DNA from: Antilocapra americana
Taxonomy: Eukaryota > Chordata > Mammalia > Artiodactyla > Antilocapridae
NCBI GenBank assembly: GCA_007570785.1
Contig: ML664173.1
Span: forward strand, 13,487,933-13,551,932
Reading direction: 5' to 3'
DNA: 64,000 bases
The translations under genes were made by a program, and so were the position numbers. Below, piece by piece: positions 1 through 12,300 of the stretch. The notes under the pieces are model-generated. The model saw only the letters and a list, made by a program, of their open reading frames with translations. It searched no databases and had not been told where the DNA came from. Position 1 is the stretch's first letter. Every line of letters starts with the position of its first letter.

Positions 1-124
1 TTTTCCACAAAATACTTCTCCTCTAGGGACTAAGACTATAAGCATGAGATGAGGAGCTGATGCACTGATAATTCTGGATTCTGATCCTTTAACTTCCTAT
101 AATTATGTGTTGCTAATATTCCAG

Positions 125-181
125 GATTACAGCAATGACTGGAGCCCCAGTGACACAGTGCGGCGCCTCCGGAAGGGGAAG
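125..181 (+). CDS. VIPAS39: VIPAS39 exon (first in window)
   Basis: 19 codons, [10 protein letters not shown] through RRLRKGK. It is bounded by TTCCAG on the left and GTAAGG on the right, with phase 0 at both ends. The preceding exon lies outside the window. Confidence 0.95.
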
Positions 182-3100
182 GTAAGGCCCCTGGGGAGAC
201 AGTTCTTGTGGAATTGGAATTTTTTTTTTTTGGAAGCTGAGCAGCTTGGCCTTTCTCTTCAGTTTTGTTAAATGATTTTCAGGAGGAAAATCATTCTACT
301 AAGATGGCAAGTCAGCTGCAAAATGTCTAATTCTCCAGGGTTTAGTGTTGTTTTGATGGGGAAGTGGGAAAAGAGTGATGGATGAGAGGGAAAAGTAGTA
401 CCTTTAAGAATGAGCACAATCTTTCATGTTTAGGTCTGTGATCCATTGTGAGTTAATACAAAATACATGGTGTGAGGTAGAAATGGACGTTCATTTTTTT
501 TTTCCATATAGTTCTCTGTTTACTCCAACACTATTTGTTGAAAAGACTATCCATTTCTGCATTGATCACTTTGGTGCCTTTGTTGAAAATGAATTGACTG
601 TATATATGTAGGTCAAGATCTTTCTGGACTGTTCATTGATTTTTTTTTTTTGTCTACACTTAACACCATTACCAAGGCCTTGATTATTGTAGCTTTGTAG
701 TTAATCTTGAAATCAAGTCGTGTAAGTTCTTCAGTTTTATTCTCTTCCAAAATTATTTCAGCCATTCTAGATCCTATGTATTTCCATATTAGCTTGTCAG
801 CATTACAAAAGAGCTGCTGCCATTTTGACTGAGATTGCATTGAATCTGTATGTCAATTTCAGGAGAATTGATACCATAATAATTATTGGGTCAAAATGGA
901 TAAGTGCTAAAACTATAAAGCTAGAAGAAAATTTAGGTGAAAATCTTTGTGATCTTGAGTTAGGCAAAGACTTATTCACCAAACATACAAAAACCATCAG
1001 ACAAAAAAGGAAAATGGACTTCACCAAAATTAAGAAGTTTTGTTCTTTGAAAACACTGTTAAAAACACGAAAAGACCATTGCTGGGAGGAAATATTTGTA
1101 AAATACATCTTATAATGTGTTTTCTCCAGAATGTGTATATAAAAAATGATGAAGCATCTTCAGTAATAAGATAAGCAGTCAAATTTAAAAATTGGCTCAA
1201 GATTTCACCAGTTATATCACCAGAAGCTGTGTGAATGGCCAATAAGCACATGAAAAGATGCCCGACATTATCAGTTATCAGGAAAATGTGAATTAAAACT
1301 GAGATATAACTATACAGTCACTGTAATGGCTAAGTTTAAAAATATGGATCATACCAAGCGTTGGGAGGATGCAAAGCAACTGAAACTCTCATATGCTACA
1401 AACAGGAAGGTGAAGTGGTAAAACCACTTTGCAGAAGAGTCTGACAGTTTCTTACAAAATTAAACACACATTTAATTTTATCACTAGTTGACATTTATAA
1501 TTCAGAAGTGAAAACATGTTCTTACAAAGACTTGTACACAGATGCTCATAGGAACCTTATTTACTATAACCTTTAAAGTGAGAATAACCTAAATATCTGC
1601 TAGTAAGATCCCTTGTCAGATGGACAAGGGAAATTTTTGTGGTGGTGGAACTGTTCCGTGTCTTGATTGTGATAGTAGTTAACATGGGATTATTTCCTTG
1701 TCAAAACTCACTGAACTGTACACTTAGGGTAGATTTTATACGATATAAATTGTGCCTCACTAAAAAGAGAACAAGTTGGGACTTCCCTGATGGTCCAGTG
1801 GTTGAGAATCCACCTGCCAGAGCAGGAGATACAAGTCTGATCCCCAGTCTGGGAAGATGCCACAGCTCCCGAGCCAGCACTCTGGAGCCCTGGCTCCGCC
1901 ACGACTTCAGCCCAGGCTCTAGGGCTGTGCTCCACAGCAGGAGAAGCCACTGCGTACTGTCAGGAAGAGTAGCCCCCGCTCGCCACAGCTAGAGAAAGCC
2001 TACACCCAGCAACCAAGACCCAGGACAGCCAAACATAAGTAGATAAGTTAGTTAAAAAGAAACAAAAGTTGGCCTCAGATAGCCAGTCCCCTGCTGTCCC
2101 CTCCAGTGGACCCCATGCGCATCCCCCATGGTGTGGCAAACACCGCAGAGCCTCAGGAGTCCCTGAGCAGAGAGCCCTCCGTCCTGGGACGCAGGATGTG
2201 GCCAGAAAGGTGGCACTGCCTCGCCTGTCACGCACCACGTGTTCCTGGGGAACCTCGTCCTAAACCATTTCTAGGAGACCTGCTTCTGGGTCTGGCTCTC
2301 ATATGTGGCAGAGCAGCTCCCTCACTGCGACCTATTGAAAATTGGTGTTCAACACAAGGGTTTGAAAAATTAACCAGCCAACCAAACAAAAACAGATGTT
2401 AGAAAAAAGGGAAAAAAGGAGGCAAAAGAGAGCAAGTGAGATCACTGTTGACTTTGGCAAGCCTTCATCAGGACACTAGCATATTCTAGGGCATAAGGCT
2501 GAACTCAGGAGGGGGTGGTGGGAACCTCCCGGCTCACAGAGTGTTGGGGGGCTGTTGTATAAGATAAAGAGGCTCTCCTTGGGGACCAGCTTGTGTGCTC
2601 AGTCGTGTCTGACTCTGCAACCCCATGGACTGTAGCCCACCAGGCTCCTCTGTCCATGGAATTTTTCAGGCAAGAATACTGGAGCAGGTGGCCATTTCCT
2701 CCTCCAGGGGATCTTCCCGACCCACAAATCAAACCCATTTCTCTTGCATCTCTTGCATTGGCAGCTGGGTTCTTTACCACTCGTGCCACTTGGGAAGCCC
2801 CTGTGCAGATGTGGGTTTGATCCCTGGGTCAGGAAGATCCCTTGGAGAAGGAAATGGCAACCCACTTCAGTGTTATTTTTTTGGAAAATCCAATGGACAG
2901 AGGAGCCTGGTGGTCTGCAGTCCACGGGGTTACAAAGAGTCAGGCATTACTAAGCGGTTGAACATGCACGCATGCCCTGGGGATATGTCAGGTTATTCTC
3001 ACTCTTCTAGGTATCCAGTGACAAAGGAATATAGGAAATGGTCCTCTTCCTTGCACACCAGTTCTATTCTTATCTGGCAGGTCTGCTCACTGGAAAGGTT

Positions 3101-3321
3101 CCGCTCCTTGCAGGACAAAATCCAGCTCCTAGAAGAAGCAGTAAGCATGCGTGATGGAAACGTCATTACTGCAGTGAGTTGTGCCTTTTGTTGTTTTATT
3201 GTTGTTTTCATCAGTTTCTGAAAGTCCAATCAGGATAGGTTTTTTAAAAAAATTTTTATTTGAAATTCACAATGTTTTAGTTTCAGGTGTACAGCAAAAT
3301 GACTTAGTTATGTGCATTTAC

Positions 3322-3371
<50 letters not shown>

Positions 3372-6300
3372 CAGATTCTTTTCTCTTGTAAGTTATTATA
3401 AAATACTGAGTATAGTTCCCTGTGCTGTGCTGTAGGTCCTTGTTGGTTATCCATAGGATAGACTTTAATGTCAAGTAGAGACACTGAATTTCCTCTTGAA
3501 GTAGAAGATTCTCAGAAGTACATGCTCTAAAGGCTCAGTTGGCAGGACATGCATTGTGTGTGGCACTCTTGATTTTGACCCTGAAGTGGTACGATGTGTC
3601 CTCAAAAATGACCTGAAGGCAGAGATGTGAGAGAGGGAGGTGTCTCTTGCCATAAGGGGCGAGGGTGTGTGGACTCCCGAGACAGAGCTCATCCCATATG
3701 TCCATCACCTGTCCTTTCATCACATAGAGAAACACCTTGTCTGGACCTGCCAAGATTCCTAATGAGTTGCTGGCCTCGTTCCTGTCATCAGGTGCTCAGA
3801 CAGGACCTCGTGTCTGGAAGGTTATACAGGGTGATTCATTCTTGGTTCTCTTTTCCTCTAGGTTCTGATCTTCCTGAAGAGGACGCTGAGTAAAGGTGAG
3901 CGTGGTTTGAGGGAAACCTTCAGTCAGTAAGATGTCTGCTGCACTTGAAGGGAGAGTGGTCTCATGGCTTTAGCACCAGAATTCACCAGCATTGGGTCTT
4001 CTTTCAGGACAGCTGGGGTGCCTGAGACTTCAGAGTACACATCCCAACCCTGAGGGCAGTTGTTCATCCTTTAGGGTGATAACTACAGTAACCAAGAAGC
4101 CCCTCATTTACTGCACAGACGGATGGCTGTGTTGGTTTGAGGAAGTGAAAGTCCATGCTCAGGGCCTGCTGGTTGGGTTGGTGAGAACTGAAAGCTAACA
4201 TAAAGGCTCAGCCTTGCCCTGGACCCTGGAGTGTGTGGCTGGTGGGTTGAGCCAGGGTTGGGCACCATCGTAAACCATTCCTAGCTTCTGATGGACTTTG
4301 AGGAGATCATGTTAAGAATGTGTGAGTTGGGGGGTGCTGATCTCCTGTTGAGTACTAGGCTTTGATCTTTCCCCATCTAACTGCTTTTTTCCTGCCTACC
4401 AGAGATCCTCTTCCGAGAGCTGGAGGTGCGGCAGGTTGCCCTGAGACATCTCATTCACTTCCTTAAGGAGATAGGTGATCAGAAGCTGCTTTTGGACCTC
4501 TTTAGGTAAGAGCTGGTCGTCTGGTCTGTGAAGTTTGTTAAGTACTTAGTTCAGAGCACTCTGGGTGATACTACAAAGAAAGAGAAGACACTGCCCCTTT
4601 TTTCTCGAAATGCTTATTAGACAAGATATAGTCAGGCGATGGGGTAGTTCCCTGGTGGCAGTGGTTAGGACTTGGTGCTTTCATTGCCATGGACCCAGGT
4701 TCAGTCCCTGGTTGGGGAATGAAGATCCTACAAGCCATGTGGCATGACTGAAAAGAGAGAAAGAAAGAAAAAAAATATGTGATGGGACACCTAATGTTGC
4801 ACCACAACCTGTGATGAAGTGACCGTGTTAAGCAATCAGGCTCCAGAGTCGAGCACCTGTGTTGAATGTTATCTCCATCACTTAGTTCATAGCCTGACTT
4901 GAACAACCTCTCCAAGCACCAGTTTTCACGTTTGTAAAATGGAAGTAATGCTGCCTACTCCACAGGTCATTATGAAGGTGAAAGGAGTTCACACATGTAA
5001 AGCGCTCAGCATAATGCTTAGTCTGTGGTATTGACATTTATTAACTATTTTCTTACCGAAAGACCGAGACTAAAGATGCCTTTATTACTTGGTCCCCGGT
5101 GATGCCAGTGAGAAGTGCAATGAAAAAGCACAAGAAGGAAATACAATCTTCAATCAGGATATCTGAGGAGAGCCTCGTGGGAGTGATTAGGAATTGAGCG
5201 GGCCCTGTGGGACTGGCCCACTGACGGGTAGAGAGGCAAGAAGCAGGCGTGTCTGCTGGAGGCCTGGGGAAAGGGGTGCCCACTGGGGGCAGCTGTCTTC
5301 TGCCATGTTTTTCTTCTCTACCTCATTTGAGTTGTTAGGGACTTTTTCCCACTCTTCACTTAAAACAGGTATATTATGTCCTTTCTTCAGTGTCAGGGCA
5401 GGGTTTGGAGCCTGTGTTTAGGCTGACGTGTGGCCCGAGGTAACTTTATTTACCCAGTGGCTTCCACACAGTGATGAGCTTTTCCGAAGACTGAGGTGGG
5501 GAGAGCAGATCACATGGTCAGGGTCTAGATTAGAGATGGTTATCCAGGAATTTGTAGAAATGGTGTTCAAGACAAGCTGTTCCCCCAACCCTTTCTTCCC
5601 TCCCTCCCTCCCTCTTTCTTTCCTTCCTTCCTTCTGTCCTAACCAACAAGGCTTTTTATAAGCATCACCTGTATGCCAAAGTAGTGATGTTAATTATAGT
5701 GGTCCTTGCAGAGTTAAAAGGAATCAGATGACAAAAGTCCTTGTTCTCCAAGGCCTTACCACCTTTGGGGAGAGACAAAATGCATCGTTTGCTGTACCTG
5801 AAAACAGTAGGGCTTCCCTGGGGGTCCAGTGGTTAAGAATCCACCTGCCAATGCAGGAAACACGGTTCCATCCCTGATGTGGGAGGATCCCATATGCCAT
5901 GGAGCAGCTAAGCCCGTGTGCCACAGCTACTGAAGCCCTCACACCCAGAGCCTGTACTCCACACCAGGAGAAGCCACCGCAGTGAGACGCTTGTGCACCG
6001 CAGCTAGAGAGTGGCCCCCGCTCGCCAGAACTGGAGAAAGCCTACATGCAGCAGTGGAGACCCCTCAAAGCTAAAAATTAAATAAATAAATCTTTAAAAA
6101 AAATGAAAACAACAGAGGAGGATGGTATTGACAATCTGTTTCCAAGACTCCTGACAGAGAAGAGTGTTTTCATCTTAAAACCCAGAAGACTACTGTGGGC
6201 CAAGGTTTCGCAGAACAGATCTGTTGATGTTACAGTTACTAGCGCCCACGATGTCTTCCAGTCTCTGCTCTTTGCTCAGCTTGGTATATGGGCCACGTGT

Positions 6301-9300
6301 TCTCAAGGGGTTGCTGATGGTAGAGAGTTTGAGAAGAGAAGGGCTTACCTTGTTTATGGAGGCAGATGAGTTCGGATGATGTTTCTCCTAGAACACTCAT
6401 CCTGTTTTGTGACGTTATACTGCCACGCATCAATAGATAAAAACGCCCTGCTCCCTTCTGCTTCTTCCCAGGTTCCTAGATAGAACAGAAGAGCTTGCGG
6501 TAAGTGTGGCGTTTGTTTCAGTTGGGGGCCTCTTTAAAAAGTGTAAGCCAAAACCCAGCCTACCACACTGAGTGACTATTTTGTTTCCTTTGGTATTGGT
6601 TATATCTAGGAGAGAGGGGCATCTGGGAAGCCTGAGAACAATCCAGATGATGTACTGTTTTGTGTCTCTTTATATGCTCTTGATTGGGCTTCTGGATAAA
6701 TTTTTTAAAAAAATAACTGAAGAAAACTGGCTTGGTCAATTTGGAGTTTGTCTCTTAATTTCAAGTTGTTTTAGTTCTTGATTTGTAGAAGCTTTGGGGT
6801 TTTGGCTTGTAATACTAAAGACAATATTGAAAGCCAACAAGGATAACAAATCAGATACAGGTCATAAAGGAAGATCAGTCAAGCTGCTGGTAGGGCACCC
6901 AGTACACATTTTGGCTGAGAGCTCAATGACTAAGTGTTAAAGTTGATTTTGGACAGATTTTCACCATTTTAGACGAAACTCTTGTAATATAAGAATGAAC
7001 CTGAAATATTACCAAAAATGTAATTTTCTTATTAAAACTTCAATAATCTATTTAAAATGTTTGACATCATTGCATAAGGGTAAGGATTTCTCGTTGCCAT
7101 CAATGTCAGAATTGTTTTTTTAGTCACTCTAGCACACATTGATGGTGATATATTTTTAAGCTTTGCACACCAGAGTATAATTCAGGAAAATGTTTTTCAG
7201 TAACATTTTTTTTTTTTTCGATGTTAGCTCTCTATTTTTTTTTTTTATTGGTTTTGCCATACAGTGACATGAAATTGACAGTAACATTTTGTAAAAGGAA
7301 CTTGTACTTAATACTCAAGGTGTGGGAAAGTCTCAAAACCTTTTATCTTAATCTCTTCAAAATGATTAAGAATCTGTAGTACTCATTTTGAAAATTTTTT
7401 TGTTTATATTTTTAATTTCCATAGGTTCAAAACTATAAGGAATTTTCTTCAGATAGCATTCATATAGTTCGTTGTTTTGAAGTTTGATTAATCAGTGAAA
7501 GTAAATGTGTTTTGGGTAATTCATTTTTATCTAAAGCTTTCATATTTTCTTCATATTTTCTGTTCTGTTTGAATTGAAGGTGGTTTATCACGCATGCTGT
7601 TATATATGAATTTGGAGTTTTCCAACCTTATAAACCTTGGAATTGGCAAACCCAATAGTCTGCTTTTAGTTTATCCTCACAGAATAGGATAATCTCCTAA
7701 GAACTTTTTCTTGAAACTAGTGGCTATTGTATTGGATAATGCAGTTAGAGATAATAATCTTGAATCACTCTTCTCCCCCACCCCTCTGCCATCTATTCCC
7801 AGAAGAATCTCTAGTAATGAAGAGTTTAGCTTTCAAGCATGGAAAACCTACTGACAGAACTAACTCACCCTTCTGAGGAAAAGAAATAGCTCAAAGTTCT
7901 CTGTTTTTTGTAGCTGTCCCATTATCGAGAGCACTTGAACATTCAGGACCCTGAGAAACGAAAAGAATTTCTTAAGACATGCATTGGGTAAGTGGGGGAG
8001 AAGTGTTTTTCACTATCAATACTGTTATACAAAACAATGAAGAGACTAAAAAAGGGTAGAATGGATAGATGGTTGCAGGGAAAGACTAGCAGTGGGTCTT
8101 ACAAACATGATTAAAGATCATCTCATTCAGTGGTTCCAAACGCTATTCCCCCATAGAGTTTTCACTGATTGGTGATAAATTGAGAAAAATAAAGACAGTG
8201 TAGAGAGCTTTCTCCTAAAGCTTAATTTATTTAATTTGAAACACTGCATTTTATTCAGAGATTCCCCTCCCTGCTGCACTTCTTTTTGGTAGAAAGATGA
8301 GCTTTAAGTGTTTTGTGTGTGTGACCTAATGTATTAAAAGAAAAAAGTGGCGACATCTTACTTATGTATTGTTTTCGGTGTTACCAGTCCTTGAAACCCC
8401 ACAGTCCAGGAACCACTGATCCAGTCCAGCCTGTATCCAGAAGACAAGTCCCTGTGAAAACCAGCCCCACGTACCGTTCTCCTGGGGTGGGGCACGCATT
8501 GCTCCCGGAAGTGGCTTATTTCGTTGTTGGACAACTTTTATTACTGCAAGTGCCTCCTTATATTGAGCGGAAACTTGCTTCCCTGTTTATCTTTCAAGAC
8601 AGGTGTGGAGTCCACCCAGTAGACCTTACTTGGGGCTCAGTGGTCACAATTCTTTCAGTCATTCCTCATGTGACATGATTGCCAAGTTTCACATTTAGAG
8701 ATTTATGTCAGTACAATCCTTACTTTTAACTGTAGCAGCTACTGAGCCAGTATGTCTTATGGCCTCTGGTATGCCAAGAGAGAAATGAGAATACTGAAGC
8801 AACTGAAACCTTTTGCTGTCTTCTTTATCGCTTCTAAAAATTGGCTGCGGGCTTATACTTACCTGGGAGAGTGTAATTGAATTTCAGAATTCTTCCCAGA
8901 GTTAGTGGAGTAGAGGAATAAGGCAGTACTTCCTGAAGGAAGGTCTGGGAACTGGGCGTTTAAAATCTGGCTTCTCCTCCTGGCCTTACCCATTGACTTG
9001 CCAGATGACTTTCAGGCAAGATACTGTTTGTCCATCAACTTCTTCATGTGGAAGGATATAATGTAGCATTAAAGGTGGGACCCTTGACATCGTGTACAAC
9101 TCTTGAGATCTTTACCAGTCTATAGACATACTGCCATGCTCTGTAACTTGAGTTTTACCTTATTACTCTGCATTAAAAAATGGCCAGCATGTCAGTGCTC
9201 CTGGAAGACAGTTTAGCATTGACATTAGGCAGTGACCAGAGCCACCAAGCCTCCCTGGGATGTGGGTGATGGGCAGTTGGCTAGGTGCGCTCATTGGCTG

Positions 9301-12300
9301 AGTGATGCATTCATCAGTCATCACACCGCCCACAATGAGGAGATTCCGCCTCACTCCTCAGCAGAATCACTAGTGACTGTATGTATTTCATGGACTTGAA
9401 GGCTCCCTGTCTAATTGGCAAAACCTTAAGTATAAAAATCCCAGCCAGGGGTCACCTCTGTTTCCTGCTTTCTCTCTGCCTTTCAGGGGTGCTCTAAAGG
9501 GAACAGAGATCAGAATTGTGAAACCCCGTGAGCGTCTTATACTTAAGAGTGGTGACCTGGATTAGGTGGGTGTGTTTCTTGTTTGAGTAGAGAATGAGGT
9601 ACTAACCTTCTTGCCCTCTCTCCCAGTTTGCCATTTTCAGCAGAAGATTCTGCACATATACAAGACCATTACACACTCCTGGAACGTCAGATCATTATTG
9701 AGGTTAGAATCCTTGTCTCTATTCTTTCTGCTTCAGTGCCAAAGCTCTGTGCCATTCAGCAGCTAGGAGACTTCCACTCTGCCCACACAGGTCATTTCCA
9801 GGTACCCTTTCTAAGAGTCTTTCATTTTCTTTCTCTGCATGGTGGCCTTCCCTCCATTGTCTGCAGACATCTTTTCTTTTCTCACTTGCTGTTAATCTGG
9901 AACTATCTCCTCTTCATCCCAGAGCTCTGTTTCATCACTACTTCTCTGGTCTTCATCCAACTTAGGTCATCATTTTCTGGATCTTAAGCTCCTCGGGGCT
10001 GTCGCTGGCAGTTTCTATCTTTTTCTCCTCTTCTCCCCTTTCCTAGGATAGGAAACACATCTGCTCTAGTATGACCAGCTTCTCTCCTGCCTCCACTCCA
10101 CGGACACTGTTCTGTTTTTTCTCTTGGCTCACTCCACCACAGGCAAACGATCGGCATCTAGAATCGGCGGGACAGACCGAGGTCTTCCGGAAGCACCCCC
10201 GCAAAGCGTCCATCCTCAACATGCCGTTGGTGACCACACTCTTCTACTCCTGTTTCTACCACTACACGGAGGCTGAGGTGCGGGCCACATGGGGAGAGAG
10301 GCCCACACGTCCTCACTGCCTAGGGGGGCGTCCTTCAGAGCCTGTGTTTCAGTGTATTCTGTTCACAGTGGGCGCACATCATTCTTGGCAATTACCTGGG
10401 AAGCATTCCACGAGGGGAAAAGAGGTCTGTAAGAGTTCGCGTGGCCTCCAGTGAGCTGGCCTGCCCCAGAACGCATCTGCCTGACCAGTGCTGGTGCCAT
10501 AAGCGTGTCTGGTCAGAGTCCCAGAGTTTCAAATGGATTCCTACAGGGTAGAACAGAGTGGCAGAGAGAAGTTACTTGCACATACTTAAAAAAATTGTTT
10601 TGAAGAGGTGCAACTTTATGACCCCATAGGTGGACATAATTGTAACAATCATTGGATTAGCAAAAAATTGGGGAACACTTTATACCTGTTAATCTAGTGC
10701 TCTTAAGCTGGATGGTGATGTCCAGTTAGACCTGATAGAGCTTTTCTCTTAAATTAATTTCCAGGTTTAAATGGTTACAGAGTGAAATGTAGAATGTCTA
10801 GCTAGTGGTCAAGAAAACAGGAGATCGATGGTGTTTGAGAGAGTCAGTAAGACCAAGATTCCTTCTCCACTTTCACCCTAGGGGACATTCAGCAGCCCGG
10901 TCAACCTGAAGAAGACATTTAAGGTAGGTGTAAATTCGTCAGTTTAGGAAAAGTAGTATTGGAATCACTCTGTGGAGTGGATGTTGCTTTGTAACCCTGT
11001 GCAGTAAGTGCTTTGACATTCAAGGTTCAGGGGAGAATGGAGTGAGTCTGTGGGAAGAAAGGGAAGGCCTTAACTGAATAGCCTGCAGCAATGCTGGGCC
11101 TTGGAGACCCAAGAGGTTTGTGGATTGTAAGGGGCAGAATCAATACCAGGGAATATTTTTGCCTGTCTTTCCAGAATTCTCAAGCCCCTCCCCTGATGCA
11201 TTTCTGCTTCTCTTAATTTCCCCGGGCCTCTGTTTTCAGATCCCAGACAAACAGTACGTGCTGACAGCACTGGCCGCTCGCGCCAAGCTCCGGGCCTGGC
11301 ATGACATCGATGCCCTGTTTACCACCAAGGTGGGTGCCCTGGGGCTGTCGGTGCTCTGGTGGAGATGCTGTCTTGCCATCCATGCTCCCTGGGAGACTCA
11401 GGTTCCAGCTACTGGTTGACATTTTTCCTTCAACATTTTATTTTCCAGAGTTTCAGACCTAAGGAAAACTGAAAGAATAATTAACAGTCTTCACCTACTT
11501 CACGAACTTGTTCACATTTTTGCCATGTTTACTTTCTCTTGTTCTATATGTGTTTTTTTTTTTTGCTGAAACATTTGAAAGTAAACTGCAGACATCACAA
11601 TATTTTAACTACTTAAGCATTGTTGTCATTTGTAACCACAGTATTATCATTCTCGAGAAATTTAACATTAACATAAGAATATTATCAGGGAGTTCAAGAA
11701 GTGGGGGACACATGTATACCTGTGACCAATTCATGTTGATGTATGGCAGAAGCCATCACAATATTGTAATTCTCCTCTAATTAAAAAAATGCATATTATA
11801 ATACACATAAATTGATTAGCTCTTTAGAGCTGTTTTTTGTTTGTTTTTGTTTGCCATCCAGATTGTCAGGGATCTTGCATTCCATTTGGTTGTCATGTGT
11901 CTGTTGGTTTGCAGTTTAAATATCCATTTTTCCATTATGGGTTTGACAATATCTTGTTTTCTGGCTTTGTTATTTAATTAGAAACATTAACTATGAAAGC
12001 AGTACATGCCTGTGTCAAAATCAAACCCGCTGTGAAAGTGAGGGGTAAAAGTGAAGTTCTTCTGCCACTGTGCACCTCCTTTCTCAGTCCTTTCCTCAAG
12101 GCAAGCGCTGGGAGAAGTTTGATTGGTAGCTGTCCAGACCTTTCCTCATGAATTTACAAATAAACATTTATATAAATATAAGGATGTAAAGGGTAGGATT
12201 ATTCTACCCAGAGAATTTCACGCTATCAATGCAAGTATTATTAAGGAAATTGCTTATTTCATTTAGCCGTATTTCAGACTTCTGCATTCGTGCCTATTCG

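Larger units (their letters stand above)
182..3080 (+). other. VIPAS39: VIPAS39 intron, repeat-rich
   Basis: This 2.9 kb intron holds an inverted L1 (about 490-1775), a CHR SINE (1777-2068) and a back-to-back Bov-tA pair (2593-2974). Positions 182-490 and 2070-2590 show nothing I can identify. Confidence 0.85.
4506..6471 (+). other. VIPAS39: VIPAS39 intron
   Basis: It holds two CHR-type SINEs (4639-4780 and 5810-6103) and a CCCT/CCTT pyrimidine tract (about 5590-5635). Between them I see only unique intronic sequence. Confidence 0.8.
9703..11239 (+). other. VIPAS39: VIPAS39 introns around two exons
   Basis: The non-exonic parts (9703-10142, 10278-10881, 10924-11239) are short introns of ordinary unique sequence. 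The first has a long C/T-rich tract before the acceptor at 10143. Confidence 0.75.

Noticed and set aside
2625..3221. 198-codon frame that includes a VIPAS39 exon
   Set aside because: The upstream two thirds is SINE sequence and the real exon has a good acceptor at 3080. The open frame across the junction is coincidental.
8364..8678. 104-codon frame in a VIPAS39 intron
   Set aside because: No homology recognised, no splice sites delimiting it and no promoter features. It is consistent with a chance frame.
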